Virus record (IMG/VR): IMGVR_UViG_3300048919_000283
Location: 1 to 21,576 of that record
Source of the DNA: a virus
Length of the DNA: 21,576 nt
Strand: one strand, 5' to 3'
The position numbers and the translations under genes were made by a program. Below the pieces are notes generated by a model. That model was not told the DNA's origin and did no database searches. It saw nothing but the letters and a program-made list of their open reading frames with translations. Positions within the stretch are counted from its first letter, which is position 1, and each line of letters begins with the position of its first letter. Of the stretch, positions 13,105-21,045 are shown in pieces.

Positions 13105-14874
13105 CTATTTTTTCTGTATCTCTTTCAAATACTCTACCAGTGCTGACTTATTGGAGTTGCACTCATAGAAAGTTCTAGAATCATCTTCATCGTAGATCAT
13201 CTTTGTGCTACAGCTCATCTTGATTCCTAACAGGTAATATTGCTCTGCGCCATACTCATAATCCGTAGTTTCTTTGTAAGTCTTCCAGGCATGTTTACGG
13301 CTAACCTTTACCACAATAGCTACCTTGCCAGATAAGTCGTACCGGTAGTACTTCTCTCCCGTATGCGGAAGGTCAATCCATACTGGCCAGGAAGTATAGT
13401 TATCAATAAAATCCTTGCGCTGATCATTATTTTTCAGGATTGGCAGCTCTGGTTGAACAGCCTCAGACTCCACTTCTACTATTGGCTCTCTTAACTTATC
13501 CAATAATGCACTAGCCGCGTCCAGTCTCATTTTATTTTTAAACCGGATAGGAGTTACTACATTTTCCCTGCGCAAGATAGCTAGATTGTTGGTATGTTCT
13601 CTAATTTCCCCTTGTATATCTGCTATGCTGTATTTCTCTGGATCCGTTTCTGTCTGGATAACATCTGCTTCTACAATCTCCGGTTCCTGTTCAACTGTAG
13701 AATCTACTACCGGCTCAACAATGCCTATGTCAGGTCTCCAGTTATGAATCTTGCTGTCACAATTATCACATGGGAATTCATTCGTATCCGGATGATCTTG
13801 AAAGTAGTCCTCTCGAGGCATGATATTGTATTTACAGTTACTGCATCCTCTTTCTGTTATTACCTCTGATTCCGGTTCAGTTACGGAATCCAGTGTTTCG
13901 TTCACAGGTTCAGTGGTATCGTTCACGATTTCTTGTTCTGGTCTAGGTATCCTTTCTTCCAACCAACCACACTCTCCATTGCAACTTCCATGTTCTGGAC
14001 ACTCTCTGCAACATTCAGCTCCAGTACTGCATACAGCAGCACAAAGTGTTTTATTATCATACATACAATGTTTAGGACCTGTTTCATTTTTTTTCCTTAA
14101 CGCTGCCACAGTATTCCATTCATTCTGTATCTGCTTGGATACATCTGAATATAAAACAAAGTGTTCAGAATCACTTTTAGATACTTTGATATAGGCTAAC
14201 TTGAATTCCATATTCATATCACCAGAAACAAAGGATTTCTTGGTCAGTTTACTTTCAAGTATCTCTGAAAAGTCTCCTTTTTCTTTTACCGGTAACAGCT
14301 CGTCCCATAGGTAACCTATGCACCATATTGCTACTTCTTTAGCCAGGGATTCTGTTATTGCCTGTGGGTTTGGTTTATCATCTTGGAGAGTAGTATTTTC
14401 CTCTGGTAACGGTAAAGATTTTTCTTCCGGTTCGAGTTTCGGCGCCGAAACTTCTATGACGCTTTCTTTCTTACCTGCATTTCTGATCTGAACCAATGTC
14501 ATAACCGGCTCAATGGTTTCTTTTTCATCTTCATCTAGGTAAATTATCTCTTCAAGCTTAGCAATACTAAACTCTCTCCATTTATCCTCCAGCACTGGCG
14601 AGTTACCATTCACAGAAAGATCCTCTATTATCTTGATTAGCCTTGAAACCCTTTGTTTCTTAAGACCGAATTCGCTAAAAGCATAATCTTGTATACTACT
14701 ATATCCATCCTCTTTGTAAAACCCTTTATCTCTGGCTTGCTTTAATGCAAATCCTGTAGATATCCAATCGTCGCACATTCGGTTGATATTGTTCTTTATG
14801 ATATTCTTTACCTGTTCATTTGAGGTAATTTCATATCCTTCCCACAAAGATTTTCTATCAATGATATCTTCCAT
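13105..14874 (-). CDS. Large cysteine-rich phage protein with DUF3102/ParB-like N-terminus
   Basis: ATG 14874 follows AAAGGGGCTGCTTT. In the 589 residues, the N-terminal about 20-130 are helical with SSIQDYAFSEFGLKKQRVSR (59-78), resembling the HTH part of DUF3102/ParB-like phage proteins. The middle carries a dense cysteine cluster (C270, C278, C282, C288, C289, C292, C298, C302), then CSNC (344-347) and CDNC (369-372), likely several zinc sites separated by acidic Glu/Pro/Thr linkers. The C-terminal about 485-589 form another domain (SWPVWIDLPHTGEKYYRYDL). It ends the replication operon. A DNA-binding or replisome-organising role is inference; no catalytic motif is seen. Confidence 0.75.
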   Translation of the reverse strand: MEDIIDRKSLWEGYEITSNEQVKNIIKNNINRMCDDWISTGFALKQARDKGFYKEDGYSSIQDYAFSEFGLKKQRVSRLIKIIEDLSVNGNSPVLEDKWREFSIAKLEEIIYLDEDEKETIEPVMTLVQIRNAGKKESVIEVSAPKLEPEEKSLPLPEENTTLQDDKPNPQAITESLAKEVAIWCIGYLWDELLPVKEKGDFSEILESKLTKKSFVSGDMNMEFKLAYIKVSKSDSEHFVLYSDVSKQIQNEWNTVAALRKKNETGPKHCMYDNKTLCAAVCSTGAECCRECPEHGSCNGECGWLEERIPRPEQEIVNDTTEPVNETLDSVTEPESEVITERGCSNCKYNIMPREDYFQDHPDTNEFPCDNCDSKIHNWRPDIGIVEPVVDSTVEQEPEIVEADVIQTETDPEKYSIADIQGEIREHTNNLAILRRENVVTPIRFKNKMRLDAASALLDKLREPIVEVESEAVQPELPILKNNDQRKDFIDNYTSWPVWIDLPHTGEKYYRYDLSGKVAIVVKVSRKHAWKTYKETTDYEYGAEQYYLLGIKMSCSTKMIYDEDDSRTFYECNSNKSALVEYLKEIQKK

Positions 14875-14888
14875 AAAGCAGCCCCTTT

Positions 14889-15077
14889 CTACGAACCATA
14901 ATTACTATTCCAGCAATGTTTATGTATGAATATCTCATGTTTACTTTTGGTCTGAGAATAGTGAAGGTCTTCCTCATTGGCTTCTGACTCTGAGATATAT
15001 TTATCGCATAGTGCACACCGCTTTCCAATAGCTCTTTTTATGATTGCTGGAGTGTATAAATCCTTTTTATTTGCCAT
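14889..15077 (-). CDS. Small zinc-finger-like phage protein (62 aa)
   Basis: ATG 15077 overlaps the end of the upstream 107-residue gene by 11 bp and has GCCAGGAGGTACAT just ahead. The product contains RCALCDKYI (19-27) and HKHCW (52-56): a CxxC and an HxxC pair about 28 residues apart, the arrangement of an HNH-type or treble-clef zinc site without the HNH catalytic motif. The basic N-terminus (KKDLYTPAIIKRAIGKR) could contact nucleic acid. Function is not known; it sits in the replication operon. Confidence 0.7.
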   Translation of the reverse strand: MANKKDLYTPAIIKRAIGKRCALCDKYISESEANEEDLHYSQTKSKHEIFIHKHCWNSNYGS

Positions 15078-15390
15078 ATGTACCTCCTGGCGTAAAATCT
15101 TCTTCTATGGTTTCCATGAGTATCAATAATGTTTTTTTACATAAATCACAATCATTGTATTTGATGCTTAACTGCTTTGCTTCCTCCAGCATACGGCTCC
15201 AATCAATCTCTTCTTTACTCCTGGCTTGTTCCCACCTTGTATAAAAGTTATAAGTATCTGCCATGATACCTCGAGCTATAGCTGGTGGCACCTTACCAAT
15301 ATTGCTCATAATAGCCCAGTATAGAGGATTATCTAAATTCTCTTTATACAAACTGAATGAATTACTAAAAATAGATTTAACATCACTCAT
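15067..15390 (-). CDS. Phage protein, unknown (107 aa)
   Basis: ATG 15390 overlaps the helicase stop by 8 bases. The product is mostly helical, with YWAIMSNIGKVPPAIARGIM at 24-43, a WEQARSKEEIDWSRMLEEA segment and a CDLCKK pair at 81-86. The ribosome site is AAGAAAGGGTGCATTATAA inside the helicase end. The translationally coupled position suggests it works with the helicase or the following zinc protein. I do not recognise the family. Confidence 0.7.
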   Translation of the reverse strand: MSDVKSIFSNSFSLYKENLDNPLYWAIMSNIGKVPPAIARGIMADTYNFYTRWEQARSKEEIDWSRMLEEAKQLSIKYNDCDLCKKTLLILMETIEEDFTPGGTYGK

Positions 15391-16759
15391 TTATAATGCA
15401 CCCTTTCTTGCGATAATGGGTTTTCCGTTTTTTATATTGATTCTCACAGAATTGTATATCATCCACATAGTCATAGCAGATTGCTTCCGTTTTATCAGGA
15501 CTTACCCTTCCTATGCGTCCTATGCTTTGAACAACAACAGCAAAATCTTTTTTCGGAGTAGCTAGATACAACCGATCCAGGCAGGGTATATCTAATCCTT
15601 CTTTCGCAAGAGAGTAAGAAGCAAATAGATATTTTTTCTTACCAGACCGCATATCCTCTAAAGCTCTGGCTCTTTCTGCCTTTCCCTTTTTACTGGTCAT
15701 TTTACCGCTTATCATAACTGCGTCCGGAGAATTAAGCTTATCCATTAGTATTTCTAAATGCTCCAGCCGGTCTGAAAGGATGATATTACTGTGAGTTTCA
15801 TTTGCTTTAAGCTGTTCAACAATCAGTTCATTTCTTTTCTCGCTGTACACCAAGTAATTCATAAGATTGCCGTATATCAAAGTACCATCCGTATCTAAGC
15901 AGGTTTCATTTGTCTTGATGTCGGTATTGCATTTATGAACAACTATCTGCATTGTCTTATCCGCAACTGCTTCTTCCGGTACGGTATAAGCAATATCTCC
16001 AACTATAGCAAAGGTGGATTTTATTAATCCATCCCCTCTATGAACAGTAGCAGATAACCCGTATTTATATCTGGCTGCCAATGTGTTCATTACTCTGGAG
16101 AACATAGTCACCTGTGTAGGTGTCCCAGCCAGTCTTTGAACCTCATCTACAATAATAACGTCCCAGGTGTATTTATATTGCTGTAGATCTAATTTAGTTA
16201 ATGTTTGTACTGTGGCAAAGGTGATTCCTGAACCGATATGCACTTTTCCTTCTGTCATCCTGCCTAGCAAGCTCCTGTCCATATACATAGCCGCTCTATC
16301 ATAAGACTGATTTAATAAATCTGCTGTATGAGTAATCCATAATGCTTTACGGCCTATCCTAGCCGCTAATGCTATTCCCATCTGGGTTTTGCCTGAACCA
16401 CAAGGAGATTGTAAGATTCCACATCCAAACTTCTGCATGGCTGCCACTGCTGGCTCCTGGTAATCGTATAAAGGTATCTCTGACTGAAAATTGATTGGTG
16501 GGTTATCTGCCAGGTCTTGCTTAATATCTGCACCGGTTACAAACTTTCTGATATGCTTTCCTGTTCCAACAGGGACTATAAGACTGTTTCCGTTTACCTG
16601 ATACAAATAGATATATTCAGGCATATTTCCTACCCATAAACCCATCCTTTTCTTTTTCTGATAATCAGGATTTTTAATAATCAAGTTGTCTTGAACCCAT
16701 TTAACCAATGCAGAGGAAGGATCCTTAATAGTTATTTCATTACTGATTATTACTTGCAT
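15383..16759 (-). CDS. SF2 DEAD/DEAH-type helicase
   Basis: ATG 16759 follows GGAGGGGTTAGG and is preferred to a start six codons upstream. The 458-residue protein has SPCGSGKT (118-125, motif I), IIVDEVQRL (202-210, motif II as DEVQ), GLSATVHR (234-241, motif III), a motif V-like EGLDIPCLDRLYLATP and motif VI QSIGRIGR. A YDYQEPAV segment before motif I is typical of RAD25/ERCC3-like SF2 translocases. It likely unwinds or remodels phage DNA during replication or recombination. The gene overlaps the nuclease gene by 10 bases and the next gene by 8, so the proteins probably act together. Confidence 0.93.
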   Translation of the reverse strand: MQVIISNEITIKDPSSALVKWVQDNLIIKNPDYQKKKRMGLWVGNMPEYIYLYQVNGNSLIVPVGTGKHIRKFVTGADIKQDLADNPPINFQSEIPLYDYQEPAVAAMQKFGCGILQSPCGSGKTQMGIALAARIGRKALWITHTADLLNQSYDRAAMYMDRSLLGRMTEGKVHIGSGITFATVQTLTKLDLQQYKYTWDVIIVDEVQRLAGTPTQVTMFSRVMNTLAARYKYGLSATVHRGDGLIKSTFAIVGDIAYTVPEEAVADKTMQIVVHKCNTDIKTNETCLDTDGTLIYGNLMNYLVYSEKRNELIVEQLKANETHSNIILSDRLEHLEILMDKLNSPDAVMISGKMTSKKGKAERARALEDMRSGKKKYLFASYSLAKEGLDIPCLDRLYLATPKKDFAVVVQSIGRIGRVSPDKTEAICYDYVDDIQFCENQYKKRKTHYRKKGCIINE

Positions 16760-17163
16760 CCTAACCCCTCCAGCCATTTATTAAGTGATGTAGAATACCA
16801 AAGCAAATCATTTTTATTAACTACTTTTATACTTTTGTTTTTTAGGAATTCTAAGACTTCCAAGGATATTATCCTGATGCCCTTGCTGGTATTCATAGCA
16901 AATAATCCTTCATGGTTTCCGCATTTCTGCCAAAGAGCCATAGAATTGTATTGATTTTCTTCTATCCTGGATAACGGAAAGGTATCATTCTTACAGTCCT
17001 TGCAGTCAAATATATAAGTATTGCCTGCTCTGGCTGCTATAACGTCAAACGGTTGTCCGTTTTTATTATCTTGCAATTTATGTACCCAAAATCCATGTTT
17101 AGCAAGGATATGTACAAAATCGTATTCAAAGTCCGTTCCTGCTTTTTTGTTGTTTAACTTCAA
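16750..17163 (-). CDS. Holliday-junction-resolvase-like PD-(D/E)xK nuclease
   Basis: TTG 17163 follows TAGGAGTGATAGA. The 137-residue protein has an archaeal Hjc-like order: KKAGTDFEYDFVHILAKHGF (6-25, E13), GQPFDVIAA (36-44, D40) and IFDCK (51-55; D53-C-K55), the E...D...D-x-K nuclease core, then a Gln-containing helix (EENQYNSMAL, 68-77). Such enzymes resolve branched DNA. It is directly followed by the helicase and preceded by the GGTTACC repeat region, consistent with processing of replication or recombination intermediates. Alternative: a general VRR/Hjc-like nicking nuclease. Confidence 0.82.
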   Translation of the reverse strand: MKLNNKKAGTDFEYDFVHILAKHGFWVHKLQDNKNGQPFDVIAARAGNTYIFDCKDCKNDTFPLSRIEENQYNSMALWQKCGNHEGLFAMNTSKGIRIISLEVLEFLKNKSIKVVNKNDLLWYSTSLNKWLEGLGCK

Positions 17164-17180
17164 TCTATCACTCCTATTTA

Positions 17181-17389
17181 GTTACCAAGGTTACCAGTTT
17201 TTCAAAAAGTATCCCCCTAGTGGTAACCGATTAAATTCAGTAAAATCAATGGTTTCCGTCTACGGTTACCCGGTTACCCTGATTTTAGTATCTCCTATAA
17301 AGAAAGTATGTGTATGTATGTTAATTCCGACACACACACCAAGTATTATATATGTGTGCTTCTTGGGGTAACCGGGTAACTGGGTAACC
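17181..17389. repeat. GGTTACC/GGTAACC repeat cluster in 8-bp phase (candidate origin or operator array)
   Basis: In the 227-bp gap there are eight copies: 17181 (partial), 17189, 17222, 17264, 17272, 17367, 17375 (partial) and 17383. Within groups the units are spaced exactly 8 bp (17181/17189; 17264/17272; 17367/17375/17383). The 17264-17279 block and the 17365-17380 block form an inverted repeat (GTTACCCGGTTACCC against GGGTAACCGGGTAAC) about 85 bp apart. An AT-rich TG/CA-alternating stretch lies between. Related GGTTACC copies occur in the flanking DUF927 gene, e.g. 17535. This resembles iterons or a multi-site operator; no gene was found here. Confidence 0.75.
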
Positions 17390-17390
17390 A

Positions 17391-19298
17391 CTAAACATTA
17401 AAAGGCAAGTCCATTTGGTCATTAACCGATACAAATTCAGTATTTTCAAGGTCTTCGCCATCTTCACTATCCTCCAACTCATCCATTTTCAAATAAACAC
17501 ATCGAACAGACTTTCCACTAAATTTTTTATTTTTGGTTACCCTGGATTTCTTATCTTTATCCTTTATCAATAGATTATTTCTGTCTGCCCAAGTCAAAAA
17601 TGACTTTTTGGAAAAGTTACCCCTCTCGCACATTCCTTTAAAAATTAAATCATGTATAATAACGTATCCATTATCAATACAACCCCAGACCTCGCCTCTA
17701 TAGTTTCCATAATCATCTGGAACAAAGTTATTTCTATGGATGGCTACATCCGACATAATAAAGGAGTATGCTCGTTCTTCCTCTGAAACTTCCTCCTTGT
17801 TCTTTAACATGTCAAAACACATATCAAAATCTAAATACATTCCATCTTCAAAAATATGCTCTGTCGCTATCTTGTCAGCAGTTAAAAGAATAGACATAGG
17901 GAGTATTTGCTTATCTTCCTTCTCTACACCTAACTCCGTAGCCCTGGCATATATCTTATCCTGAAATCCTTTGCGAATATTTTTGAGGTCCTGTAAGTCC
18001 ATATGGCTAATAATTTCAATGAATTCCTTTCCTGCATATCCGTAATGCTCCTTTATAGTGCTAACCACAGCCCCTGATTCTGAAATGTTTCCAAAGATAT
18101 TACCCTCATCACTTTCAAATTCGATAATACGATTGATAGCTCCGCCCTGCATAGTATCGCTGATTAAAGAGCGTTCTGAATTAGTGAGAATGACATTTTT
18201 CCAGTATCTCTGTCGCTGCAACCCTATATTTACATTCGAGCGTTCTTTTCCGCCTCCGGAACAAAGGCTATATACATATCCTGAAAAATCATCTTTCATT
18301 TTTTTCTGAATTTCTGAAAAATCATCAACAGCCAGTGGTAAATGATTCAAAAAGTCTAATCTGGCTTCTAAGGCGATTTCATTTGCTTTAGATTTAATCC
18401 AGTACTTACCTTCCGCTGGATCAGCCCATACAGATGTTGCTATCATCAATGTAACGGTCTTGCCTTTTCCGGATTTTCCGTAGTTATCAATAATAAAGGG
18501 TAGTGCATCGAATTTATGTAAAAGTGGACTAGCAAAGGCACCAGCAAGATATATTCTTGGCTCGAATCTATTGCTCTTTCTGACACCGACCATTAATTCA
18601 AGCCATTTAGTATATGAACCGGATGAGTGAATACTCTTAAAGGCACCTGAAAGGGCATCGTCATTATCAAAAACGACATTGTCATCATATGGTATGAAAC
18701 CTTTGTTCAGCCACCCAAGCTTAGAAGTAGACAGTTGCTCTGGAATTAGAGCGTCATTCATGCTTTCTATGTCAGCCAGATATTGTACAAGAGCCCTAGC
18801 ATTCTCGCTGGTTACCCTTACACCATACTTTGATAAACCAGTAATCCGGTTACTAGAAGACATAGTCTCTTTATCCACGATGACTTCTTTCCAACGATTC
18901 CTTACTTTGAAGGCTAGGACGGTTTTTATATATCCTGTTTCTGCATTGATTAAAGATTTAACAGGTAATATAGGGTGGCTGCATGCTGTCTTTTCTCCAA
19001 AATTCGTTAAGATTGTAATTCCGTCTTCCCTTGCAGTCCATCCTCCTGAATATAGTGGAGGGTACCCTCCGTCAAATTCCGTATAGTTACCACCTGTTTT
19101 TTGGGTGTAGTTCCTTTTGGACTTGGAAAAGGCTTTCAGCATACGGTCAAAACTCTGCTTAACCCCAAGCTCCTTTGCTCTATCTGTGAGAGTCAGGATA
19201 AGCCTGGATTGCTGAATTATATCCTTTTCTTCATAGATTTCAAAAAAGACCTCATCCTCCAGTATTGTTTTTGCATCAAGTTCATTAATATTTTTCAT
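17391..19298 (-). CDS. DUF927-domain replicative helicase-like ATPase
   Basis: ATG 19298 overlaps the primase stop as ATGA. The 635-residue protein has the DUF927 layout: an N-terminal region, then LGWLNKGFIPYDD (194-206), FASPLLHKFDALPFIIDNYG (255-274) and Walker A GKSGKGKT (274-281). An acidic pair LPLAVDDFSE (320-329) fits Walker B, LTNSE (371-375) sensor I and GAINRIIEFE (386-395) an arginine finger. DUF927 proteins are AAA+/helicase-like ATPases of phage and mobile-element replication modules, often next to a primase domain, as here. The C-terminal about 500-635 may be a DNA-binding domain. The stop is TAG. Confidence 0.9.
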   Translation of the reverse strand: MKNINELDAKTILEDEVFFEIYEEKDIIQQSRLILTLTDRAKELGVKQSFDRMLKAFSKSKRNYTQKTGGNYTEFDGGYPPLYSGGWTAREDGITILTNFGEKTACSHPILPVKSLINAETGYIKTVLAFKVRNRWKEVIVDKETMSSSNRITGLSKYGVRVTSENARALVQYLADIESMNDALIPEQLSTSKLGWLNKGFIPYDDNVVFDNDDALSGAFKSIHSSGSYTKWLELMVGVRKSNRFEPRIYLAGAFASPLLHKFDALPFIIDNYGKSGKGKTVTLMIATSVWADPAEGKYWIKSKANEIALEARLDFLNHLPLAVDDFSEIQKKMKDDFSGYVYSLCSGGGKERSNVNIGLQRQRYWKNVILTNSERSLISDTMQGGAINRIIEFESDEGNIFGNISESGAVVSTIKEHYGYAGKEFIEIISHMDLQDLKNIRKGFQDKIYARATELGVEKEDKQILPMSILLTADKIATEHIFEDGMYLDFDMCFDMLKNKEEVSEEERAYSFIMSDVAIHRNNFVPDDYGNYRGEVWGCIDNGYVIIHDLIFKGMCERGNFSKKSFLTWADRNNLLIKDKDKKSRVTKNKKFSGKSVRCVYLKMDELEDSEDGEDLENTEFVSVNDQMDLPFNV

Positions 19299-19792
19299 TT
19301 ATCCAGCTCCAACAAATTTTCTAGTAAATATATTTGGTATTGCAGTTTATTCTGGTAATAACACCACCGGTCTGAGAATGGCCGTTCCTTGGTTATGAGC
19401 AATCTATACGCTGTGATATGTAAGTGAATAGAACGTATTCTTAGCTTTTGCTGCTTCTGTTCCTGTTCTTTCTGCAATCTAGCTCTCTTTGCATTAGATG
19501 CTATTACAGTTGCTCTCCATGAAGGCTTTTCACTTCCTCCCAATAACTCAAAAGCAGTCCAAAAATCACACCCTTCAAAGTGTTGTGTGATAGCAAAAAT
19601 GTCCATTGCCTCATCACATACATAACACCAAAGATAATCGTTGGTTACTTTAGCATTCAGGTCTTTACCATCGTGGCAGATACCTCTGCATCTGCCACGC
19701 CTAATTTCAACACCATATCTCTGTAAAACTTCCGGCACTGTTACTGTTGCCTTAACTTCGTCAATACGTTCTTGTAACTCTTCCTTGGTCAA
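19295..19792 (-). CDS. Stand-alone CHC2-type primase zinc-binding domain
   Basis: TTG 19792 follows CGGGGTGATTGA. The 165-residue protein contains GRCRGICHDGKD (33-44) and LWCYVCDEAMDIFAITQHFE (54-73), a C-x3-C-H ... C-x2-C zinc ribbon of the DnaG/CHC2 type followed by the usual helical FxAI..FEG segment and WTAFELLGG. There is no TOPRIM catalytic domain; the rest is a basic Gln/Lys-rich coil (KEQEQKQQKLRIR). It probably recognises primer sites for the DUF927 ATPase or a host primase. It overlaps the next gene by four bases, supporting a joint function. Confidence 0.85.
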   Translation of the reverse strand: MTKEELQERIDEVKATVTVPEVLQRYGVEIRRGRCRGICHDGKDLNAKVTNDYLWCYVCDEAMDIFAITQHFEGCDFWTAFELLGGSEKPSWRATVIASNAKRARLQKEQEQKQQKLRIRSIHLHITAYRLLITKERPFSDRWCYYQNKLQYQIYLLENLLELDK

Positions 19793-19805
19793 TCAATCAC
19801 CCCGA

Positions 19806-20408
19806 TTACATAAATGGAAGTTGTTCTTCTAAGCCGTCCGGTATATTCATAAAGCCGTCACCAGCGGCACTTGGTGTATATCCCTGTCCATAACCACTGT
19901 TTGAGCTTTCAGGAAGCAGCTTATCCTCAGGTGTATCGACACCATTGCGAATGGCTTCAACGCTGCGAAATTGAACACATTTAGTTGCAAGTTTCTTTTC
20001 CTGATAAGCATTCAGATACTGCTCACGGCCAAAGACACCACCTATTAATTTTCCTTTAAAGCATGCAGCAAATTTATCACCCCAGGCTACCTTAAATCCA
20101 GAATTAGAATTTTCTACTGCTGTTATAAAGGATTTAAATCCTCTGCTAGTGTTTCCCTCATTATCTTTAAGAAGTTGATATACAACACATCCCCATTTCT
20201 TATTATCCCTGGTATCCGATTTATATTGCTGCGCATAATAGTCCTTCTGATCTCCTTCTGCAATATCAAGGCTGATTTTTAGCATATCTTTTCCGTTGCT
20301 TGACTTTGTTTCTTCCACCTGCATGATTTTACAGATGTGTCCTCCGAGCCTCAGGGGAGTAAATTCTCCATAAGCTTGTACGTTTTCATAATCATTTGGT
20401 TTCTGCAT
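19806..20408 (-). CDS. SSB-like phage protein (DUF669-type)
   Basis: ATG 20408 follows GGGAGGAAATAAAGA. The 200-residue protein has an OB-like N-terminal part: LRLGGHICKIMQVEE (19-33), SNGKDMLKISLDIAEGD (37-53) and KWGCVVYQLLKDNEGN (71-86). A Ser/Gly/Tyr-rich linker leads to an acidic end LEEQLPFM (193-200), similar to SSB C-terminal tips that recruit partner enzymes. Proteins of this kind (DUF669-like) follow AAA ATPase genes in many Firmicute phages and are thought to bind single-stranded DNA in recombination. Overlaps the ATPase gene by 17 bp. Function by analogy. Confidence 0.78.
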   Translation of the reverse strand: MQKPNDYENVQAYGEFTPLRLGGHICKIMQVEETKSSNGKDMLKISLDIAEGDQKDYYAQQYKSDTRDNKKWGCVVYQLLKDNEGNTSRGFKSFITAVENSNSGFKVAWGDKFAACFKGKLIGGVFGREQYLNAYQEKKLATKCVQFRSVEAIRNGVDTPEDKLLPESSNSGYGQGYTPSAAGDGFMNIPDGLEEQLPFM

Positions 20409-21045
20409 TCTTTATTTCCTCCCTGCTTAATTCGTAATAGTCTCTGATTGCCTCATCCACAAGTTTTAAGTCGTTATCTATTTCTAAGGTTTCAAACATT
20501 CCCATAGGGGATTTACTAACTGCTCCAGCTTCTGCCTGGGTAATAAATTTATGAACATTGTTTTCAGCTATACAGCGCAGGACTATCGTAAACATTCCTT
20601 CAACACACACTTTTTCATCCAGCAGTTTTCCTATAGTTTTAGGACGTATATCTCCGAAGTCATTCACATCCTCATGCATGATAAAATAAACAATCTTATC
20701 TGCCGGTAAACTCTTTATAACAAACTGAATCAACCTCCAGAAATAATCTCCTAGGTCATTGTAAAGACTAAATACGGCATTGCCACCGCCTACGGAACTA
20801 TGTTTTGACATGAAATGATTTGTTATAAGATAGCCAGCATCATCAATTACAAAGCTTTTAAACTGAATATTGCAAAGCTGCTTCATGATTTGTTGATAGT
20901 CATCTGTTACCACCTTAGGTATCTTTGATTTAAAAGGAAGGGGCTTGCCTAGGACATTAATAAGGGCTATTCCTTCTTTGAAATTCCGCAGACTTGTACT
21001 CTTGCCGCTCCCTGATTTACCTATTATTAAAACCGGTATTCCCAT
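20392..21045 (-). CDS. Phage P-loop ATPase (AAA_24/nucleotide-binding type)
   Basis: ATG 21045 is chosen over an open-frame start 37 codons upstream because GAGGAGGCGAAAAGATA sits before it and its A is shared with the stop of the preceding gene. The 217-residue product starts MGIPVLIIGKSGSGKSTSLR; Walker A is GKSGSGKST (9-17) and Walker B SFVIDDAGYL (64-73). A sensor-like YFIMHEDV (120-127) and a C-terminal basic/acidic helix follow. This is the single-domain RecA-like ATPase paired with SSB or Erf recombinases in phages, probably powering strand annealing or loading. It heads the replication operon in this window. Confidence 0.88.
   Translation of the reverse strand: MGIPVLIIGKSGSGKSTSLRNFKEGIALINVLGKPLPFKSKIPKVVTDDYQQIMKQLCNIQFKSFVIDDAGYLITNHFMSKHSSVGGGNAVFSLYNDLGDYFWRLIQFVIKSLPADKIVYFIMHEDVNDFGDIRPKTIGKLLDEKVCVEGMFTIVLRCIAENNVHKFITQAEAGAVSKSPMGMFETLEIDNDLKLVDEAIRDYYELSREEIKNAETK

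Noticed and set aside
13594-14194. Plus-strand 91- and 124-codon frames
   Set aside because: Antisense shadows of the 589-residue gene; Ser/Thr-rich translation is the mirror of its acidic linkers.
17181-17389. CRISPR array
   Set aside because: Repeat units are only 7-8 bp, in both orientations and without uniform spacers.
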